Shown piece by piece: positions 1 through 3,900 of a stretch of DNA of 5,897 bases. This DNA comes from Rhodothermia bacterium. GTDB lineage: Bacteria > Bacteroidota > Rhodothermia > Rhodothermales > JABDKH01. The DNA is taken from assembly GCA_030431165.1 (NCBI GenBank), contig JAUIJQ010000233.1, positions 1-5,897 on the forward strand. The letters are read 5' to 3'. The number at the start of each line of letters is the position of its first letter. The first letter of the stretch is position 1. The notes beneath the pieces are model-generated. The model had not been told where the DNA came from, did not search any database, and saw only the letters and a list, made by a program, of their open reading frames with translations. The position numbers and the translations under genes are program-made.

Positions 1-489
1 GTAGATTTCGATAACGCCACTGGGGCGATACACCCGCCAGTGTGCGATGCCCGCCGCGTTGGTCCAGCGTTCGTATCGCACATAGCCGGATTCGACGCGC
101 GCACGAAAGGTCTCCACCGCGTGGCCGTCCGCCGAGGTGGTGGTCGGCCGGTCGCTCCATGCTCCTGTTGTCGCGTCCCGGTCCTGATAGTGTGTCAGCT
201 CTTCGCCGCCGGGTCCGGCATAACGCAGGTTTGGCACGGCTTTGTAGTGCGGCATGCCGTAGGCCATGTTGACCGAGATGGCGCCGGCACCGGAAAGCGT
301 CCACCCGCGTCCATACAGGGAAGGCCGCCCGCCCGCCGCATAGGTCAATGCCATCTGCGGCGTCATCTCGGCGCGGCCCGGCGTCAACGCCAGTGGTACC
401 GTGATGGAAAGCCCGCCGGTAGATTCACTGACCGTCGCCTCATAGGGAAGCGACAGGGCCTCAAGCGATGCGCTGCGGAATTCAAACAC
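1..489 (-). CDS. Tc toxin TcB-like subunit, SpvB-domain N-terminus (partial, runs off left edge)
   Basis: This is the first 163 codons of a minus-strand gene, open to the window edge. The translation shows an SpvB/TcB N-terminal region: GGLSITVPLALTPGR (residues 25-39), PQMALTYAAG (44-53), YGRGWTLSG (59-67), GMPHY (78-82), LRYAGPGGEELTHYQ (88-102), and RYERW with HWRVYRPSGVIEIY (138-163). In characterised Tc toxins this domain starts the TcB subunit, which with TcC forms the shell enclosing the toxic enzyme and docks on TcA. The divergent TcA-like gene supports that role. The start is GTG at 489-487. It is the only usual start codon near the frame's beginning; an in-frame TGA lies upstream at 537-535. 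A GAGAGAG tract sits 8 nt before it. The N-terminus is short, with about 24 residues before the SpvB core. There is no signal peptide. It could instead be an SpvB-type protein or an SpvB-RHS fusion, since the C-terminus is not visible. The family is quite sure, the exact start less so. Confidence 0.85.
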   Translation of the reverse strand, partial: MFEFRSASLEALSLPYEATVSESTGGLSITVPLALTPGRAEMTPQMALTYAAGGRPSLYGRGWTLSGAGAISVNMAYGMPHYKAVPNLRYAGPGGEELTHYQDRDATTGAWSDRPTTTSADGHAVETFRARVESGYVRYERWTNAAGIAHWRVYRPSGVIEIY

Positions 490-497
490 GGTGATGT

Positions 498-504
498 CTC
501 TCTC
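498..504 (-). promoter_or_regulatory. Probable ribosome binding site of the TcB-like gene
   Basis: On the minus strand a GAGAGAG purine tract lies 8 nt before the GTG at 489-487. It is a partial Shine-Dalgarno match. It supports GTG as the start, because no ATG or TTG lies in this frame between the upstream stop at 537-535 and the SpvB core. Confidence 0.4.
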
Positions 505-579
505 GTGGACGGGCGTCCATTTTGACTCGGCGCGTCATCGTTCATTCGATCAGCGAACAAAGCGACGACGTGCCGCGCC

Positions 580-608
580 AGTGTACGCTCGGTGTGTAAA
601 CGCCGCAA
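580..608 (-). promoter_or_regulatory. Weak candidate sigma70-like promoter for the TcB-like gene
   Basis: On the minus strand TTGCGG (608-603) and TACACT (585-580) are separated by 17 nt. The -35 matches consensus at 3 of 6 positions and the -10 at 4 of 6. Transcription would begin near 573, giving a leader of about 85 nt before the GTG at 489. Spacing is ideal but the boxes are modest, so this is only a candidate. Confidence 0.3.
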
Positions 609-649
609 GCGATCTCTGAGATTCCGGGGTTTCGAAAACTCCGCCGGGC

Positions 650-677
650 TGTGACGATCAATGTGTTTTGTGACGAT
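650..677 (+). repeat. Short direct repeat TGTGACGAT, two copies
   Basis: TGTGACGAT occurs at 650-658 and 669-677, 19 bp apart start to start, in the AT-richer part of the intergenic region about 70-95 bp upstream of the predicted plus-strand -35 box. The second copy is followed by TCAC at 681-684, giving a small inverted repeat with its GTGA. This could be a pair of activator half-sites. TGTGA also resembles a CRP half-site, but the TGTGA-N6-TCACA arrangement is not met. Confidence 0.3.
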
Positions 678-745
678 TTTTCACCGCAGCGTGCATCGCC
701 TCTGAGTCACACGTCGACTTTGTTTGGTTTGTACGAAAGAGTGAC

Positions 746-774
746 TTGACTCGGCCGGCGACCTTCCGGATACT
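746..774 (+). promoter_or_regulatory. Candidate sigma70-like promoter of the TcA-like gene
   Basis: TTGACT (746-751, 5 of 6 matches to consensus) is followed after exactly 17 nt by GATACT (769-774, 4 of 6 matches). Predicted transcription starts near 781, leaving a leader of about 155 nt before the ATG at 938. It is the best promoter-like sequence seen in the gap and faces the TcA-like gene. A palindrome overlaps the -10 and start point, so repression there is plausible. Confidence 0.5.
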
Positions 775-786
775 ACCGACCGGTAG
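773..786. promoter_or_regulatory. Operator-like inverted repeat over the predicted start point
   Basis: CTACC (773-777) and GGTAG (782-786) form an inverted repeat around GACC, and the core TACCGACCGGTA is nearly symmetric. It overlaps the end of the predicted -10 box and the expected start of transcription, a position suited to a repressor. Short GC-rich palindromes of this general kind are bound by many TetR-family repressors; assigning it to that family is inference. A related palindrome starting with the same TACCGAC lies inside the gene at 1381-1396. Confidence 0.35.
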
Positions 787-903
787 CCGTTCGAAAAGCC
801 ATTGAGCAGTGGATGTGAAGCCCCCGAAGCTTCCGTTCTGCCACAAGCAGGGAAGATCCCCGCACGAGAATTCGTTAACTCGTCGATGCAGTTGCCTGTG
901 CTC

Positions 904-925
904 GCGCCAACCCCGCGGGTTTCGC
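904..925 (+). promoter_or_regulatory. Possible leader hairpin directly upstream of the ribosome binding site
   Basis: AACCC (909-913) and GGGTT (917-921) pair around a 3-nt CGC loop. Outer GCG (904-906) can pair with CGC (923-925) across a small internal loop. The stem ends at the base before the AAGGAG at 926. It would leave the ribosome binding site free, so it might protect the mRNA end or favour initiation. It may also be chance in GC-rich sequence. Confidence 0.3.
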
Positions 926-931
926 AAGGAG
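926..931 (+). promoter_or_regulatory. Ribosome binding site of the TcA-like gene
   Basis: AAGGAG sits 6 nt before the ATG at 938-940, a strong Shine-Dalgarno match at good spacing. It decides the start: the frame is open back to the TGA at 803-805 and has earlier GTG codons at 809 and 815, but neither has a comparable site. Confidence 0.8.
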
Positions 932-937
932 AAGAAG

Positions 938-3900
938 ATGGAGCAGAAACCCGTTGTCCCCGGTTTGTACAAAGGCGTCAGCAACATCGTTGTAGCGCAT
1001 CTGCATACTGCCATCGAGGCGCTGCTCAGCATCACCGTCGATGCAACAGAAAAGGCCGAACAACGCTGGGGAGACAACACGCAGACGCATCTGGAGCATG
1101 CGACCCTTGCCCTGACAGGCATTGATACGGTGCCACTGCTGACGGCTGCCATGGCCGATTCGATCAACGGCCAGCTGGAAACAAACGGCAATTTGACGCT
1201 GGCCGATTTTCCGAATCTGTATGAGCATTACTGTCCGGTGCTCGGGCGCGTTGTCACAGCCTCCGGTGCGGGACTGGAAGATCCGGGGATGGCCGGCATT
1301 TATCGAAAAACCTGCAATCCGTCCGCGTTTCCTGACGGTCGAGAGTTGCTCACGACGGCGCCTTTTCTGACCTCTGTAATTACCGACAAGTCGGTAGTCT
1401 CAGGAACGGCTGATATCCCGGACGAATTCGAAGGTTACTTTCTGACCTACGTTCCTGTCCCGGAAAACGGATTGGTACACGAGTATGTGGCCGACGCGTC
1501 CACCACGAACTCCCCGTATACCGAGTCCGGAATCCAGGCCGAGGTTACAGAAACCCGTGATGCTGAGGGGCGCCATGTGTTGAACACGCGCATTGAACTG
1601 CCCCTCGATCCCGGCACACTTCCAGTGCCGGACGCCTATCACAAAGCCATGACGACACGGCTTTCAGATTGGGCCATCGATCAGGGCTTTGTTGACGGCA
1701 GTGACAACGCAGATCTCGATGCAGCGTTCAATTCGATCGATCCTGACAGGGTCACCTGCATGGCCAGGGGCATCGGCCGCTCCGTGGAGACCGTCGCAGA
1801 GTATGTAACGGCCTATCAGCTGGCCGCAGAGATGAACGACACCACCGTCACCTGGCAGGGGCCGATTCTTGCTCTGGTTAAGCGGCTGCAGATTCCGGTC
1901 GTCGAATACATGGGCTTTCCGGGGAAGTTCTCCGGACCACTTCCGCCCAACCCGATAACCGGATCGAAGCAGCGTATGATGTACCTCGACGAAAGCGAGG
2001 TCACGCAGGTGCTCACAGAGGCAGCCGCGTTGGGGTTGCTTGAAGTGGTTGATTCGGCTGAGTGGATGACGGCGTATCAGAAGACCCTCGCCGATCTGGC
2101 GACCGACTTCATGGCACACGCGCGTCAGTGGCGGCTGCAGCAGCCATTCGGCGATAGCGGTGACCCCCTTTCGGACTGGCTGGGTGAGAGCAGCATAGCG
2201 TCGGACTCAACGAAGCTCAACGCGTTCAGCAGGACGCTGATCGCCGTCGAGCGCAGCGGTCCTGAAGGTCCGGGCAGCGCGCCTCTGCTGGACGCACTCG
2301 AAACCGATATGACGCTGAGTCCGGAGGAAATCGACAACAGTCGGAACCTGTTTCGGGCCGCCTTCATTTTCGGAGAGCATCTGCCCGCAGTTCAAGCTGT
2401 AAAGGGAGCGCTGCCGGGAACCACCTTCAGCAACCTGTCGCAGGCAGCAGCCTGGACGCAGGACACCTGGGGGACGACGCTGACCGGCAAGGTGCCGCCG
2501 AGCTACGATGACCCATCTTCGCCGGAAGCGCTGACAAAATACGCAGGCGACGTCATGCAGCGAATTCGCGACGTCTTTCCCGGCCCGGTGCTTTCGCATC
2601 ACCTGAGCACCCGTGCATCCAATATTACCAACGGATTGCTTCAAAACCCGGGCGTTACCGCATCGATCATCGACGAAGAAGAGGGCCTGGAGTTCCTCAC
2701 GACGACAATGGTGCCGGATTGGATTTCAGAGCGGGACTCGCCCAACTGGAACCCGTTGTCGGACACCGCAAAGGAACAGGTCACAGCTGACCTCACCGCC
2801 ATTCAACGGGTCATGGCCATCACGCACTGGGTGGGTCGAACCTCCGGTGGTGCGCGTCTGATCGATGGCGAGTTGGCCGTTGACCTCATCGCTGCCGGTG
2901 TGGACTCAGCCGTTTCGATGACGCGCAACTTCGTCAGCGCCCAACAGCTGCATTTCGCGGTCGACAGGAGCGAGCTCTATTACAACGCTTCCCTCGAAGA
3001 GTACCTCGATCCGAACATTCGAACGCGAATGACGGAGACAATCGCAGAATCGATCTGGCGCATTGCGCAGCGCCTTGCCGATCAGGTCAACGGTCTGGCC
3101 CTCGATGCCGCCCTCAATGCGCTGGCATGGGGTCGACCAAGTTCCGGCGCGCAGGAGAGCCCGACGCCAAACTGGTGGGCCATGTTTGGCTCCCTCGACA
3201 CCTGCGGGTGCGAACATTGCGAGTCAATCACCAGCCCTTCGGCGTACCTTGTCGATACGTTAAACTGGTTCAAGGCGTTGCCGCAGGAAGACCGGCAGAG
3301 TTCTCTCTTCGAACGGCTCGTTGAACGTCGCCCGGATATCCCGCACGTTGGCCTGACCTGTGGTAATTCGGAGACGAAAATCCCGCACATCGATATCGCG
3401 CTTGAAGTACTGGAGCGTGTACATGGCGACGTCGAGTTGCCGGTTGATACGATCATCAACACAACGCGATCTGAAGAAGACCTGCGGGCCTGGCCAAAAG
3501 AAAACGGCGCCGCTTCGATCGCGGAATTGGCCGCGTGGCGAGGGGTCTATGACGAGATCAAGAGTCGGCAGTCTACGTCCTTTTTCCGTTCCAGGATCGA
3601 TCTGGCACGAGAGATGTGCCGTGAATTTGGCGCTGCGCTTGGCATTGATGATGCCGTGCTACGAACGAAGTTCGATGTGTTCGCTACTGATCAGGAAGAG
3701 TGGTTTTCGCCAATTGAATTGACCGCTTCTGACCGGTCGTTCTTGACGACTCCAATTGACGCGCTGGAAAGTCCGGGCGGAGCTCCGGTACTTGCTGATG
3801 GGCCCTCCAACCTGATTGGCGAGAACGACAACCGAGTGAAGGTGATCGCTGAGGAACTGGGGCTCGAGTTCGAAGACCTGTTCGGGTTGGAGCAATTCGA

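Larger units (their letters stand above)
490..937. other. Divergent intergenic region, no gene seen
   Basis: The 448 bp between the two divergent starts contain no convincing coding sequence. Open frames entering it are antisense or out-of-frame extensions of the flanking genes, with no recognisable protein features. The region is more AT-rich in its middle part (about 655-745) than the genes. It holds promoter-like elements for both directions, a direct repeat, an operator-like palindrome and a leader hairpin, each listed separately. No tRNA, riboswitch fold or terminator was recognised. Confidence 0.7.

Noticed and set aside
40..525. Plus-strand open frame of 161 codons opposite the TcB-like gene
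   Set aside because: It is antisense to a frame with clear SpvB motifs, and its translation is Arg/Cys/His-rich with no family features, as expected of a shadow in GC-rich DNA.
669..684. CRP-type binding site at TGTGACGATTTTTCAC
   Set aside because: The half-sites would need TGTGA-N6-TCACA; here the second half is displaced by one base and the last position does not match.
490..937. CRISPR array, tRNA or IS end in the intergenic gap
   Set aside because: No regular repeats with spacers, no cloverleaf-like sequence and no terminal inverted repeats with target duplication were seen.
802..1125. Plus-strand open frame of 107 codons overlapping the TcA start
   Set aside because: It is out of frame with TcA, rich in Arg/His/Gln after position 938 as expected of a shadow, and lacks a convincing start.
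658..1191. Minus-strand open frame of 177 codons spanning the gap and the start of the TcA-like gene
   Set aside because: Its translation has no recognisable domain, it covers the promoter, ribosome binding site and start of a confident gene, and no good ribosome binding site was seen.
1664..2119. Minus-strand open frames inside the TcA-like gene, here and elsewhere (for example 2207-2644, 3967-4422, 4912-5358)
   Set aside because: All lie opposite a continuous TcA-like frame and have low-information compositions without known motifs.
3182..3184. Separate gene starting at the ATG just before the Cys/SPSAYLVD signature
   Set aside because: The frame is continuous with family-like sequence upstream, no Shine-Dalgarno site precedes this ATG, and no stop separates the parts.
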